From the NCBI RefSeq assembly GCF_004298145.1, contig NZ_SCRH01000038.1:124001-188000 (forward strand): a stretch of DNA of 64,000 nucleotides, read 5' to 3'. The position numbers and the translations under genes were made by a program. The first letter of the stretch is position 1. Every line of letters starts with the position of its first letter. This DNA is from Mycobacterium sp. (GTDB lineage Bacteria; Actinomycetota; Actinomycetes; Mycobacteriales; Mycobacteriaceae). This document shows, piece by piece, positions 1-8,670 of this stretch. Below the pieces are notes generated by a model that had not been told where the DNA came from, did no database searches, and saw nothing but the letters and a program-made list of their open reading frames with translations.

Positions 1-64
1 GAACCTCGTCGGGTGGTCTGCGACCGGCGCGCCGGCGCCTCGTCACCTCGTCGTTCGTGGTCAC
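1..64 (-). CDS. N-terminus of a gene running off the left edge (possible TetR-type regulator)
   Basis: A GTG at 62-64 on the minus strand follows a good ribosome site (GGAGG, 8 bases upstream) and opens a frame without stops to the window edge. The 21 visible codons read VTTNDEVTRRRRAGRPPDEV. A short polar start, an Arg run and then a G-R-P-P motif is common just ahead of the helix-turn-helix of TetR regulators. With no DNA-binding domain in view the family is a guess; that a gene starts here is better supported than its identity. Confidence 0.45.
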   Translation of the reverse strand, partial: MTTNDEVTRRRRAGRRPPDEV

Positions 65-461
65 TGCGATCGCCTCCGTCGTGATCGTTCCCTCCCTGCC
101 AACGACTCAATCTAACCGCTGTTCGGCGCTCCACTTGGGTAACAGCCATCTTTAAGACCTGGTGCAACACCAATATCGTTGGCATTTCCACATGTTCGCC
201 GCTGACACGGGGTTATCGGTCAGAGGATGGTCGCGGCCTCTTGGGCAGTGAGCACACCAACCAGCATTGGATGCGAGCGGGCCGCTGCGCCGGGGGGAAC
301 GCGAATGCACCCGCCTCGAACATGATCGTGATCCACAACGAACCCAGCGCGATCTCCCACGTTGGCTTCGTTCTGAGACCCGACTGATTCCGTCAGCCAC
401 GACCGAGTCGTCTTTCTTGTTGCTCGACTGGTATGAGTCGTTGAAGGTTGGGGCCGGCTGC
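65..461. other. Gene-poor stretch
   Basis: About 400 bases between the left-edge gene start and the end of the membrane protein gene. Open frames cross it on both strands, but their translations are Arg/His-rich and low in hydrophobic residues, as expected of shadow frames, and none has a convincing ribosome site. No RNA gene or repeat is recognised. It presumably carries the promoter of the left-edge gene. Confidence 0.4.
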
Positions 462-1241
462 TTACCCGGTCGCCGAATCCGGTGTGAGCGCCGCAATTTG
501 CCGGTTCAAATTCTTGTGGATCACGTACGTCATAGCGCTGAACCAGACGGCGAATGCCCCGATCGGCACATAGATGCCCATCACGCCATTCCAGGCGAAG
601 GGACCGCTCTTGAAAAACGTGACTGTCCCGGCGGGCAGGATGAGCATGGCGACCCAGAGGTTGAGGTAGCCCAACCAACGTGGAAGGACCGGTTCGCTGT
701 TCCGGTCGATGAAGATCGCGACCGCGATGGCGATAAGTTGTACAAACAGCGACCAGATCACCGTCATGAACACGATCCAGCTGACGTCGTGGATCGTCTC
801 GGTGATCGGTGCCGGTCGTTCGTCGACACGGAAGCTGACCCCCAGCCACATTGCAATCGGACTGATGAACTCGAGGGACAACAACGCACAGGACACCATC
901 TGGACATCGGCCAGCATTCGGGCGCCGTCGATGCGCCTCAGCTGCCCAGAGACCGCACATGCGAACGGCACCAGCAGGGCAGAACCAAACATCGCCAACA
1001 CCAACCCGACCTTGATGGCAATGGCGTGGTCCTCATACAGCCGCACGAGGGCTTCGGGACTGGCGGACGGTGCCGACGGGGGGATGAAGCCAGCAACGAG
1101 GACGAACGCGCCCAACCACACAACAATCATGCCGAGCCCGCCGTAAAGCAGGACTCGCTGCACCTTCATCTCCATCACGCTTGCCTCCGGCGGAGGCGAA
1201 CCTGTTGCAGCACTCGACATATGGCGTGGAATGACGGTCAC
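462..1241 (-). CDS. Multi-pass membrane protein, unknown function
   Basis: The product is 259 residues with about six hydrophobic segments. I chose the GTG at 1239-1241 because GGAG lies 5 bases upstream; the open frame reaches back to 1337 without a better site. It is a paralogue of the protein at 6345-7094: both have a conserved E-P-x-x-P-R-W segment followed by G-P-x-A-W-N-G before the last membrane span. The family is not one I can name; such genes sit beside AveC-like genes in this window, and both copies lie near TetR-type regulators. Function unknown, integral membrane location clear. Confidence 0.75.
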   Translation of the reverse strand: MTVIPRHMSSAATGSPPPEASVMEMKVQRVLLYGGLGMIVVWLGAFVLVAGFIPPSAPSASPEALVRLYEDHAIAIKVGLVLAMFGSALLVPFACAVSGQLRRIDGARMLADVQMVSCALLSLEFISPIAMWLGVSFRVDERPAPITETIHDVSWIVFMTVIWSLFVQLIAIAVAIFIDRNSEPVLPRWLGYLNLWVAMLILPAGTVTFFKSGPFAWNGVMGIYVPIGAFAVWFSAMTYVIHKNLNRQIAALTPDSATG

Positions 1242-1405
1242 GGCGTCTCCTCGATGTATGGAATTGCTATGGCCCGACTTGTCGTTGCCGGCGCCGGCTC
1301 TCGTGTACGTCCCGCAACAAGTTACGCAGCGAGACACAGTTCGCGTCGTGCACTACTCGCGCTAACGGCAAAATAGCTGAGGCACACATTCATTCACCAT
1401 TAGTC

Positions 1406-1442
1406 AGTAGTGATACCCCCGGTAATAAGAGGCATCACTACT
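1406..1442. repeat. Perfect 9-bp inverted repeat in an AT-rich intergenic region
   Basis: AGTAGTGAT (1406-1414) and ATCACTACT (1434-1442) are exact reverse complements separated by 19 bases. The repeat lies about 165 bases upstream of the membrane protein start at 1241 and 180 before the antitoxin remnant. It could be an operator pair or a transcript hairpin; no T-run follows, so an intrinsic terminator is less likely. The surrounding 1338-1500 stretch is clearly more AT-rich than the coding sequence around it. Confidence 0.45.
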
Positions 1443-1623
1443 TAGAGTATTACGGTCTCAAAATGTATGTGAGCTGCGTCGCGTTGTCAACAAGCAGAGG
1501 GAAAAATGGCGTTGCGACAGCGGCCCTTGTTCAACCTGCCTACACACCGGGGGTCGACGCACGCAGCGGCGGTGGTGGCCGATTCTCCAAAGGACTACCT
1601 GCCACATCCGGGTCCGCGAAATA

Positions 1624-1935
1624 ATGACAACGCACCCTTTGCTGGACACAAGAGACGGTCCACAATCGGCCGATTGTCTACATTTCGTCTACACCGAGTA
1701 CACGGCAGCGGAAACCACCACCGTCCGAGTCCGCCGACCCGACTCTGAGCGGCTCCAATCTCTGGCCAGGGCGCGTCAAACCACCGTTGTCGACGTCGTT
1801 CATGCAGCCATCGATGCCTTGGAACAGCAGGAGTTCCTCCGCGAACTCAACGGGGATTACCAGCGCCTGCGCAACGACCCCGAACTGTGAGAGCAGTACC
1901 TGGCCGAGCGCAACGAGTGGGACGCCCAGGCTTGA
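1624..1935 (+). pseudogene. MazE-type antitoxin interrupted by a stop codon
   Basis: The frame translates as an antitoxin with a V-R-V-R-R-P-D-S-E-R ribbon and a helical tail, 88 residues before TGA at 1888-1890. Reading on in the same frame gives EQYLAERNEWDAQA and a second TGA at 1933-1935. That tail, including the final E-W-D, is the normal C-terminus of this antitoxin family, so the first TGA looks like a nonsense mutation, probably from TGG. The natural end overlaps the TTG start of the toxin frame. The true start codon is uncertain; a shorter start inside the frame is possible. If the shortened protein is made it would lack the toxin-binding tail. Confidence 0.6.
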
Positions 1936-2142
1936 TCTGGCGACGGGAGGTCTATTACGTCGACCTCGGCCAGCCGGTCGGCCACGAGCCGGCCTTTCGG
2001 CGCCCCGCGGTCGTGGTGTCGGTCGACATTCTCAACAACGGACCGGTCTCCCTCGAACGACTGTCATCTCGCCAGAGCATGATCGGGGCCAGACCGGATA
2101 CGCGCCATTGACCAAGCGCTTCGCCGTGTCCTCGATCTGTGA
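1932..2142 (+). pseudogene. MazF-type toxin with internal deletion and frameshift
   Basis: The start TTG at 1932 overlaps the natural antitoxin stop as TTGA, the usual coupling in mazEF. The first 35 residues match the MazF N-terminus (R-R-E-V-Y-Y-V-D-L-G-Q-P-V-G, then F-R-R-P-A-V-V-V-S-V-D). After I-L-N-N-G-P the core of the fold, about 40 residues, is missing. The frame then shifts near 2095, and in the new frame I-D-Q-A-L-R-R-V-L-D-L followed by TGA (2140-2142) gives the normal MazF C-terminus. The gene cannot encode a working RNase. With the broken antitoxin next to it, the whole module appears dead. Confidence 0.65.
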
Positions 2143-2432
2143 TGCTCAGCTGTCCACTCGTCCATCCTCAACGGGACGTTGATCCGTCCTGTGAGCTCGC
2201 TGGTAGCGCCCATACACGCGGGGTCGGATCGGTAGGCAAGCTCCCCAAACCCGGTAGGCCGCCGCATTAAATCTGATCGAGGTGGGTGTGCAGCGGATCG
2301 GGCAGGGCAGAGCCCATCATTCAGGGTGGATCGAGGCGAACATTTCATGACGGTTTCAGTTGAGCAAAGGTCCTGCAGCTCACCCGCGACGCGCGGGCCG
2401 ATATCGCCTGTATGGCTTTAGTGTTGGCTGCT

Positions 2433-2861
2433 ATGGCCGGACTGGGCAATTATGTGAAGCGCTGGCGCACAGCGCTTCAGATAAGCGTGTCGGCATTGAT
2501 AGTTGCCACCCTCGGACTCGCCATCACCCCCGTAGCTCATGCGGCTGCGGCCACGGCGACGTTGTCGGTGGAACATACGTGGCAGACCGGTTTCATCGCC
2601 CGCTTCGCCATCACCAATGCGAGCACGGTGCCGCTCACCGATTGGAAGCTTGAATTCGACATGCCGGCGGGACAATCCGTCTCGCACACGTGGAATAGCA
2701 CCATTACCCAATCCGGCACGCACTATGTTCTCACCCCCGCGAATTGGAATCGCAGCATTGCACCCGGTGGTTCAGCCACAGGGGGTCTAAGAGGCGTGCT
2801 GACCGGTTCCTACTCACCTCCGTCGAATTGTGTGCTCAACGGGCAATATCCATGCACCTAA
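2433..2861 (+). CDS. Secreted carbohydrate-binding (CBM2) protein, Rv1987-like
   Basis: The product is 142 residues. It has a signal peptide (basic start, hydrophobic core around residues 15-30, Ala-rich cleavage region) and then a single CBM2 domain with conserved Trp and Asn positions (W-Q-T-G-F, L-T-D-W-K-L-E-F, H-T-W-N-S, N-W-N-R). The C-terminus carries two Cys that may form a disulfide. It closely resembles M. tuberculosis Rv1987, often labelled 'possible chitinase', but there is no catalytic domain, only binding. I started at the second Met, matching Rv1987; an upstream ATG at 2412 would add seven residues. It is probably exported and may bind polysaccharide or the cell wall. Confidence 0.85.
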   Translation: MAGLGNYVKRWRTALQISVSALIVATLGLAITPVAHAAAATATLSVEHTWQTGFIARFAITNASTVPLTDWKLEFDMPAGQSVSHTWNSTITQSGTHYVLTPANWNRSIAPGGSATGGLRGVLTGSYSPPSNCVLNGQYPCT

Positions 2862-3310
2862 AGGCGACTGCGCACTGAGCGCTCGACCGCTCCGAGACCC
2901 ACCAACCCCCAAGCCGCTCTTGGGTGTCGACCAGTTCGATGAACACGATGAAACATCGAACTCGAAACTGAGCAGGCCCGGTGGCACCGAAATCCGTTGA
3001 TGTGAACCGTAGAGAAATCGCACGGTACACTTCGTCATAAGCGATATCGTGAAAACCGTTGCTATACAGGCATTTAGGGACGACACGAGCTGGTCGAGTC
3101 GGTCGCGTCCAGCGGCGAGCACGCGGTGCGGACTGTCAGATGCCGGCTTTCGGCCGCGTCGGTCGAGCGGCGCTTCGATTCAGCTCGGTCGAACCGGCGC
3201 TCGACGGTGGTAGGGGATAGCAGCTACTGCGCAGTCCCGGTCCCTATCACCTGGATCACCCGGCATCGGGCGATGCCCGAGTCGCATCGAATCCGGCGGT
3301 GCGTCGTCGC
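2862..3310. other. Intergenic stretch with a hairpin, no gene recognised
   Basis: A stem CCCAAG (2908-2913), loop CCGCT, CTTGGG (2919-2924) lies 47 bases after the CBM2 stop and may act as a terminator, though no T-run follows. Further right several short frames on both strands are rich in Arg and Ser and look non-coding. The stretch separates the rightward CBM2 gene from the leftward oxidase gene, so both genes converge on it. Confidence 0.4.
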
Positions 3311-4675
3311 CTAGGATCGGAAGGCAGTCTTCGGTTCCATCCAATGGCTTCGACACATCGCTAAATTCGCGGCTGCGCGCTCGCCCCAGGCGACCGCGGT
3401 ATTCTGCCCGGTCTGGGACAGGTAGTCACCCGCGAACTGGATGCGATCGGATTCGTCGATGCCGGCCACGAAATCGCCGATCGCGCGATAAACGCCCTGC
3501 TGAGTGTGGGGCAGGGCGATCGGCCAGCGGCGAACATATGTGTAGTCGATCTCGCCCAGGTCGGGAAATACGCGACGCAGTGTCTGGACCGAGCGTTCGG
3601 TGATGGCGTCGTCCGTTGCGTTGAACCATGCGGCGGCGGCAGTCATCTCCCACGAGATCGTGAACAACCCGTGGCCCGCCGGCGCGCGATCCGGGGCCTT
3701 TCGGTTCTCGACGATGATCATGGCGATGTTCCGGTCCTCGCTACGCGGTAGCTGCACCAGAAATGAGGGGTCCGAGGGCGCCCGGGTCGACCCGATCGCG
3801 ACGTTGATACCTTGCGTGAAGGTCAGCTTTCCGGCGAAAACGTCCAGTCGCGCCCGATGATCGGGGCAGATCCGCGCTGCCACGGGCAGCGGGGTGGCCA
3901 CGACCGCGGCATCGAATTCCTCGACCCGGGGTGCGCCGGTGGCGTCGCGGTAGCTGATCCGCACGCCGGCCGCCGTCCTGACGACCTGATCGACGAGCGA
4001 CGAGGTGCGTACGTCGCCGATCCTGTCGACCATGCGGTTGATGATGTCGGCCTGGCCGCCGATGATCGTTCCGAGCGTGCCGGCGACCGCGTTGATGAGG
4101 CCCGACATCAGCTCGACCCGGCTGACCTGGTCGGAGTTGGCCAGCAGGAGCGCCCGGGTCACCGGCTCGGCGAAGAACTGGTCCGCCTCCGCGCCGGCGA
4201 CGCGCCGAACGTATGACTGGGCGGTCTCGTCGTCGAGAATGGCCGCCTTGCTGAGGTTGTCGTAGTCAAGCCGGCCGCGGGCCTTCGCTGTCACGATCTC
4301 GGCAACCAGGCGCGTCATCCGCAACTTCGTCGGCCATGACAGGAGTTTGGTCCGAAGGCCCGAACGCACCAGATCGTCGAGCTTAAGAGAGTGGATCCGA
4401 CCGTCGCGGACAACCCCGAGATACGGTGCGGTGGAAACGATTTCGCAGCCCAATTCCTCGGCGAGCGCCGTGAAGATCGGGTAGCGGGCCGCGATCGCGG
4501 TCGCGCCGGTATCGACGATGTAGCCCTGGTCCTTGATCGTCTCGACGCGTCCGCCGGCGTGATCCTCGGCCTCTAGCACGACGACCTGCCAGCCCGCTTG
4601 CTTGAGCCGAAGGGCCGCGGTGAGTCCGGCGATTCCACCGCCGACCACGGCTGCGCGCGGCTGTGTGTCTGTCAT
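3311..4675 (-). CDS. FAD-dependent amine oxidase / protoporphyrinogen-oxidase-like protein
   Basis: The product is 454 residues. The N-terminus has the FAD-binding Rossmann motif V-V-G-G-G-I-A-G-L followed by E-A-E-D-H-A-G-G-R, the typical ADP-binding pattern of flavin amine oxidases and HemG/PpoX-like enzymes. The C-terminus has a second FAD contact (I-Q-F-A-G-D-Y, near residue 420). I started at the ATG at 4673-4675, preceded by GAGGAG; the frame extends to 4813 but would run through the operator palindromes. The gene is divergent from a TetR regulator that probably controls it. The substrate (amine, porphyrinogen, carotenoid or phytoene) cannot be told from sequence alone. Confidence 0.8.
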   Translation of the reverse strand: MTDTQPRAAVVGGGIAGLTAALRLKQAGWQVVVLEAEDHAGGRVETIKDQGYIVDTGATAIAARYPIFTALAEELGCEIVSTAPYLGVVRDGRIHSLKLDDLVRSGLRTKLLSWPTKLRMTRLVAEIVTAKARGRLDYDNLSKAAILDDETAQSYVRRVAGAEADQFFAEPVTRALLLANSDQVSRVELMSGLINAVAGTLGTIIGGQADIINRMVDRIGDVRTSSLVDQVVRTAAGVRISYRDATGAPRVEEFDAAVVATPLPVAARICPDHRARLDVFAGKLTFTQGINVAIGSTRAPSDPSFLVQLPRSEDRNIAMIIVENRKAPDRAPAGHGLFTISWEMTAAAAWFNATDDAITERSVQTLRRVFPDLGEIDYTYVRRWPIALPHTQQGVYRAIGDFVAGIDESDRIQFAGDYLSQTGQNTAVAWGERAAANLAMCRSHWMEPKTAFRS

Positions 4676-4771
4676 CAGGCTCCTCAGCGGGATATCGGTA
4701 GCGGTTGGAACGCCCGTGTCTCGGACATGGGTGAATACAGCATCGAACCCTCCCATTCCGCAATAGCACCC

Positions 4772-4814
4772 CGTTCCATTCGGAACGTTGTCATGTTTGA
4801 CACCACGTGTCAAA
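4772..4814. promoter_or_regulatory. Two palindromes between the oxidase and tetR: likely TetR operator
   Basis: TTTGACAC-CAC-GTGTCAAA (4796-4814) is a perfect 8+8 inverted repeat with a 3-base centre, and CGTTCC-ATTC-GGAACG (4772-4787) is a perfect 6+6 repeat beside it. Both lie in the 171-base divergent region between the oxidase start (4675) and the TetR start (4847). This position and size fit an autoregulatory TetR operator controlling both genes. Confidence 0.65.
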
Positions 4815-4846
4815 TATGACTAGCATCACGCGTCAGGAGGCGACAG

Positions 4847-5491
4847 GTGAAGCACGAATTCGAGCGACAACAGTCCGCATGGCGCGATCGGAAGAAAGCG
4901 ATGCTGCGCGACAACATCGTGCGAAATGCGCTGGACCTCTTCGCCCGGCATGGCTACGACGCGGTGTCTCTCGACGAAATCGTCGAGGCCTCGCATTGCT
5001 CGCGCAGCACCTTCCACCGGCACTTTGGAACGAAAGAGGACCTCCTCTTTCCCGGTGCCGAGGAGTACCTGACGGCATTCGAGCACGAGCTCGCACAGGT
5101 CGCCGACGGCGACGACCCGTGGGTCGCCGCACGTGCGGGTGCCATCCGGGGCCTGCACGGCTTCATCGGGTCACTCGACCCCGACCTGAAGGCAAGCTTC
5201 GCCCGACTCTGGCTCAGCGGCCCGATCCCACGACGCCGATATCAGGAGATCGTCATGTCATGGGAGACAGTGCTGGTCGTTCACTTCGGCCGTTCCTTGG
5301 GTCCCGGTTCCAGCGAGGGGCTGGAGTGCCAGCTGCTGGCTTCCATGGTCACGGCCGCGTTGCGGGCGGCCCTGAATGTCGCGGTCACGGCGGGTGACGA
5401 CGTCGACGTCACCGCGGCCCGTGCCTTCGACCTCGTCGAATCCAGCCCTCTCGTCCATCAACTGCGCGCGGCCGCACGCCCGGCTGTCTGA
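4847..5491 (+). CDS. TetR-family transcriptional regulator
   Basis: The product is 214 residues. Its N-terminal helix-turn-helix (about residues 20-65: I-V-R-N-A-L-D-L-F-A-R-H-G-Y, then S-R-S-T-F-H-R-H-F-G-T-K-E) is textbook TetR, with a divergent ligand domain after it. The start is a GTG at 4847 preceded by AGGAGG at 6 bases. Perfect palindromes lie directly upstream. It is divergent from the FAD oxidase and 14 bases upstream of the AveC-like gene on the same strand, so it may control both. Its ligand is unknown. Confidence 0.9.
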   Translation: MKHEFERQQSAWRDRKKAMLRDNIVRNALDLFARHGYDAVSLDEIVEASHCSRSTFHRHFGTKEDLLFPGAEEYLTAFEHELAQVADGDDPWVAARAGAIRGLHGFIGSLDPDLKASFARLWLSGPIPRRRYQEIVMSWETVLVVHFGRSLGPGSSEGLECQLLASMVTAALRAALNVAVTAGDDVDVTAARAFDLVESSPLVHQLRAAARPAV

Positions 5492-5505
5492 AACAGGAGA
5501 CGACC

Positions 5506-6348
5506 TTGCTTCCTCTCGGATCCATTCCGGTAAGCAGTTTCGGTGACGATCGGGCCGTCAACGGCACCGCGGAAATGGCGGCAATCGTCGCGACCAGCGT
5601 CCTCGCCGTCGTGGTCGTCGGGCTGGTCATCAGACTCTGCATGCGTGAGCGCATCACCTGGCCGTTGTTCGTCCTCGTTGGCGGCACCATAACGGCCTTC
5701 CAGGAGCCGTTGTTCGATCACCTCTACGGCCTGTGGTTTTACACCGCAGGGCAGACCACCGCATTCGAGACCTACGGCGTCCACGTGCCGGTGTGGCTGC
5801 CGATCATCTACATCTCGTACTACGGCGGCCTGACCATCTTCTTCACCCGCCTGTTCTCGCGGGGTATCTCGCAGAAAAACATCGTGAAGTTCTTCCTGAT
5901 GTCGGTCTCCCTCGCCGCAACGGCGGAGATCTTCTACATCAATGTCTGCAACCTCTACGGCTATCAGGACCACCAGGCATTCGTCGTGTGGACCTATCCG
6001 GTGTGGGTCGCGTTCGTCAACGGGGTACCGCCGTTCCTGGCCGCGATCGCGCTGGCCCGCCTGGTACCCATCACACGTGGCTGGGCACAGCTGGGGCTGC
6101 TCTTTGTTGTGCCAATTGCGTTCGCGGCGGACTCCTTTGGTACCGGGTTCGTCTACCTGTCAATCCGGCACGGCGCTTGGGAGAACGGACCCAACATGGG
6201 ATTGGTGCATGCCGCGGCGGTTCTCACGGCGGCCTTGACCTTCGCGACTGTGCTCACCGCCGCCAAGATGGCCGACCTCAAAACGCCACGGCCGCTCAAC
6301 CCACCGCGGCCCTCGGTTGCCGACCAGCCCGATCACGTCCACGCATGA
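5506..6348 (+). CDS. AveC-like (spirocyclase-family) membrane protein
   Basis: The product is 280 residues with about seven hydrophobic spans. A conserved core has F-Q-E-P-L-F-D at the end of a span and then V-P-V-W-L-P before the next. The protein at 15139-16110 has the matching pair F-E-P-M-V-D and L-P-V-W-L, so they are paralogues. Mycobacterial proteins of this kind are annotated 'spirocyclase AveC family' after a Streptomyces avermectin protein; that name does not imply spiroketal chemistry here. The start is a TTG at 5506 with AGGAG upstream, 14 bases after the tetR stop. It overlaps the next gene as ATGA, so the two are translated together. Confidence 0.7.
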   Translation: MLPLGSIPVSSFGDDRAVNGTAEMAAIVATSVLAVVVVGLVIRLCMRERITWPLFVLVGGTITAFQEPLFDHLYGLWFYTAGQTTAFETYGVHVPVWLPIIYISYYGGLTIFFTRLFSRGISQKNIVKFFLMSVSLAATAEIFYINVCNLYGYQDHQAFVVWTYPVWVAFVNGVPPFLAAIALARLVPITRGWAQLGLLFVVPIAFAADSFGTGFVYLSIRHGAWENGPNMGLVHAAAVLTAALTFATVLTAAKMADLKTPRPLNPPRPSVADQPDHVHA

Positions 6349-7094
6349 CCGACGCGACAGTGGCAATCGCCGGCACGTCGGCAATGATCGAGAAGCACCA
6401 ACGTCTTTGCGTGTGGGCCGGCCTTGCCTTCGTTCCCGTATTCGGTGCGGTGTTCATCTTCATGGGATGGCTACCGCCGCCGTCTCCGAACCTCGGCGCC
6501 GCCGAGATCGGCCAGATCTTCGGCGAAGACCGGACCCGCATCCGAATCGGGATGTACCTGCTGACCTTTGTCGCGCCACTGCTCGCGTTCTTCGGCGCGG
6601 CTCTGACACACCAATGCCGAATGATCGTCGGCAACTCGCCATTGGTGTGGGTGCAGGCGTTGTCTGCCGCCGTGCTGATGCTGGAATTTCTCATCCCCCA
6701 AATGGTTTGGCAGACAGCGCTGTTTCGGACTGGACGCGCACCGGAAATGGTGCAGATGCTCAACGACCAAGCCTGGTTGCTGTATCTCGGCGTCGTCGGA
6801 ACTGTCATGGTGCAACTCATTGTTCTTGCGATCTGCATCTTCCACGACCCGCGCACGGAGCCGCTGATCCCGCGCTGGGCGGCCTACCTGTGTCTGTGGG
6901 TGACGCTGGGAGTCTCGGCCGGCGGATTGATTGTGTTCGCGCACACCGGACCGATCGCGTGGAACGGCATCATTTCCTGGTGGATCGTCGTGATCTCGTT
7001 CTTCGTCTGGATCGCGTCGATGTCGACTCTGATGATCCGGGCCAGCCACCGGGTCGAGGGTGAACTCGCAGTGAGGGTTACAACTCAAGGCTGA
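6345..7094 (+). CDS. Multi-pass membrane protein, paralogue of the protein at 462-1241
   Basis: The product is 249 residues with about six hydrophobic spans. The ATG at 6345 overlaps the stop of the AveC-like gene (ATGA), which implies translational coupling and a shared role. It shares with the 462-1241 protein the blocks E-P-x-x-P-R-W and G-P-x-A-W-N-G and the loop Arg-Ile-Arg-Ile-Gly / Ala-Ile-Lys-Val-Gly after the first span. The family is unnamed to me. Coupling to an AveC-like protein suggests they may form a membrane complex, but there is no direct evidence for a substrate. Confidence 0.75.
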   Translation: MTDATVAIAGTSAMIEKHQRLCVWAGLAFVPVFGAVFIFMGWLPPPSPNLGAAEIGQIFGEDRTRIRIGMYLLTFVAPLLAFFGAALTHQCRMIVGNSPLVWVQALSAAVLMLEFLIPQMVWQTALFRTGRAPEMVQMLNDQAWLLYLGVVGTVMVQLIVLAICIFHDPRTEPLIPRWAAYLCLWVTLGVSAGGLIVFAHTGPIAWNGIISWWIVVISFFVWIASMSTLMIRASHRVEGELAVRVTTQG

Positions 7095-7200
7095 TGAAAA
7101 ATTCCGCACAACGGTCGATTTGACCCGCATTGGATATCGGCAGTATCAATTCGGGTTGTATTCGTCCGACAACGATGTCCGAGCCCTGTTTACTGGACAA

Positions 7201-7560
7201 CTAGGTCCGCGTAGCGGGCAGAGTCCGTTCATTGGACGGTTCGATGGCGGTCAGGTCGTCCCGGTAGCGAAGATGTATGCGCAACACTGGATCTGCGATC
7301 CAGTAGAGGGTGGTCCCGCTGGTCACCGTCGTCGGGCTTTCCACGTTTCACCCAACCTTGCCGAATCAGGCGCCCGAGCGCGGCGACTACGTTCTGGTTC
7401 GACATTCCTAACGTGGCGGCAAGTTCTGTCACGGTTTGGGCTGGCTCGTGTCTGCGAGTTCCACGATGAGACGGCGGGGGAGCCCGCTAACGCGATCGCT
7501 GGTGGTGCCCGCTTCCAGGCAATGCCGGTCACTGCGGGCTGGCCGCACCGCAGCCGCGGC
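7201..7560 (-). pseudogene. Winged-helix regulator broken by two frameshifts
   Basis: Three reading frames must be joined to read this gene. Leftward from about 7560: L-E-A-G-T-T-S-D-R-V-S-G-L-P-R-R-L-I-V-E-L-A-D-T-S-Q-P-K; then after a shift near 7430 T-V-T-E-L-A-A-T-L-G-M-S-N-Q-N-V-V-A-A-L; then R-L-I-R-Q-G-W-V-K-R-G-K and, after a second shift near 7320, T-L-Y-W-I-A-D-P-V-L-R followed by a tail ending at TAG (7201-7203). The helix-recognition-helix-wing order is that of MarR/ArsR-like regulators. It faces away from the methyltransferase at 7618 and probably once regulated it. The 5' end is unclear. Confidence 0.5.
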
Positions 7561-7565
7561 AGGAA

Positions 7566-7580
7566 GGGGCCGAAGGCCCC
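7566..7580. repeat. Perfect GC hairpin between the broken regulator and the methyltransferase
   Basis: GGGGCC (7566-7571), GAA, GGCCCC (7575-7580) form a 6-bp stem with a 3-base loop. It lies 38 bases before the methyltransferase start. No T-run follows. It may be an operator-like site or a chance structure in former coding sequence. Confidence 0.3.
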
Positions 7581-7617
7581 CGGCGAGTGATATTTGGGCA
7601 AGGCTATCCTAACTTGT

Positions 7618-8406
7618 ATGCAACTACCTATGTCCGACAGGAAAACCGTTGACCTCCCCGGCCATTGGCTGTTCGCCCGGTTGGGCAAACGGGTCCTCCG
7701 GCCCGGCGGACTCGGCCTGACCGAACGCATGCTCGCCGACGCTAAGTTGCCCGGGGCCGAGGTGGTGGAACTGGCACCGGGGATGGGCAGGACCGCCCGG
7801 GAGATCCTGGGCCGCACCCCCGGCAGCTACACCGGGGTGGAGGCCGACGAGAACGCCGCCGGTGCGGTCCGCTCGGTCGTCGGCGACAAGGGCCGTGTGG
7901 TGCAGGGCGAAGCTTCCGCGACCGGACTGGCCGACGGCAGCGCCGACGTGGTGGTCGGTGAAGCGATGCTGACCATGCAAACCGACCCGCACAAGGCTGA
8001 GATCGCCCGCGAGGCGTTCCGGGTGTTGCGCCCGGGCGGCCGCTACGCCATCCACGAGTTGGCGCTGCAGCCCGACAGCGTTACCGACCAGGTCAAAGAC
8101 GAGATTCGCATCGCCCTGGCCCGCTCGATCAAGGTCAACGCCCGCCCGCTGACCGCCGGCGAGTGGACCCAGTTGCTCACCGAGGCCGGCTTCAAGGTGA
8201 CGAAGGTGTCCTTCGCGCCGCCGTCGTTGCTGGAGCCGCATCGGCTGGTCGCCGACGAAGGCCTGATGGGTGCGATGCGTTTTGTGTTCAACGTGCTACG
8301 CGACTCCGACGCCCGGGCTCGGGTGCTCGACATGCGTTCGACGTTCCGCAAATACCACAAGAACATGTCGGCGATCGCGATCGTCGCGGAAAAGCCTGCC
8401 GCTTGA
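7618..8406 (+). CDS. SAM-dependent class I methyltransferase
   Basis: The product is 262 residues. Motif I is V-V-E-L-A-P-G-M-G-R-T (the SAM-binding Gly-rich loop). Later come an acidic ribose contact (G-V-E-A-D-E) and the post-motif block L-R-P-G-G-R-Y. The fold is a Methyltransf_11-type enzyme acting on a small molecule or lipid; the substrate cannot be named. I chose the ATG at 7618, which is preceded by a TATCCT hexamer at -10 spacing and may be leaderless; an ATG at 7630 is an alternative. It is divergent from a broken winged-helix regulator. Confidence 0.75.
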   Translation: MQLPMSDRKTVDLPGHWLFARLGKRVLRPGGLGLTERMLADAKLPGAEVVELAPGMGRTAREILGRTPGSYTGVEADENAAGAVRSVVGDKGRVVQGEASATGLADGSADVVVGEAMLTMQTDPHKAEIAREAFRVLRPGGRYAIHELALQPDSVTDQVKDEIRIALARSIKVNARPLTAGEWTQLLTEAGFKVTKVSFAPPSLLEPHRLVADEGLMGAMRFVFNVLRDSDARARVLDMRSTFRKYHKNMSAIAIVAEKPAA

Positions 8407-8670
8407 CCTTCCTGCACCGAGGGTGAACCTCGCGACGTGACACACCGGTGCAACGTCGCCAGCTCCACCCACACCCAAAGCTGCAGCCAGGGAACTATTC
8501 TCGTGCACCGCCGCTCGACGATGTCGGCCGCGCGGAGGAACGGAGGAGTGATTGATTCATCTGATGCGATATGCAGTGGATTACTGGTAACCCTGCATAT
8601 TCGATTGCTGCATATTCGCCCGCACGAGGAAGCGCAGGATGCACCTTCCGCGCCACCGTCTCACCGGTGA

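Noticed and set aside
267..1376. A 369-codon plus-strand frame
   Set aside because: Opposite the membrane protein at 462-1241, with no domain or ribosome site.
2433..2861. Chitinase or cellulase activity for the CBM2 protein
   Set aside because: Only a binding module fits in 142 residues; no catalytic domain.
5733..6344. N-terminal extension of the membrane protein at 6345
   Set aside because: It overlaps the AveC-like gene in another frame and is not hydrophobic; the ATG at 6345 overlaps the upstream stop as ATGA.
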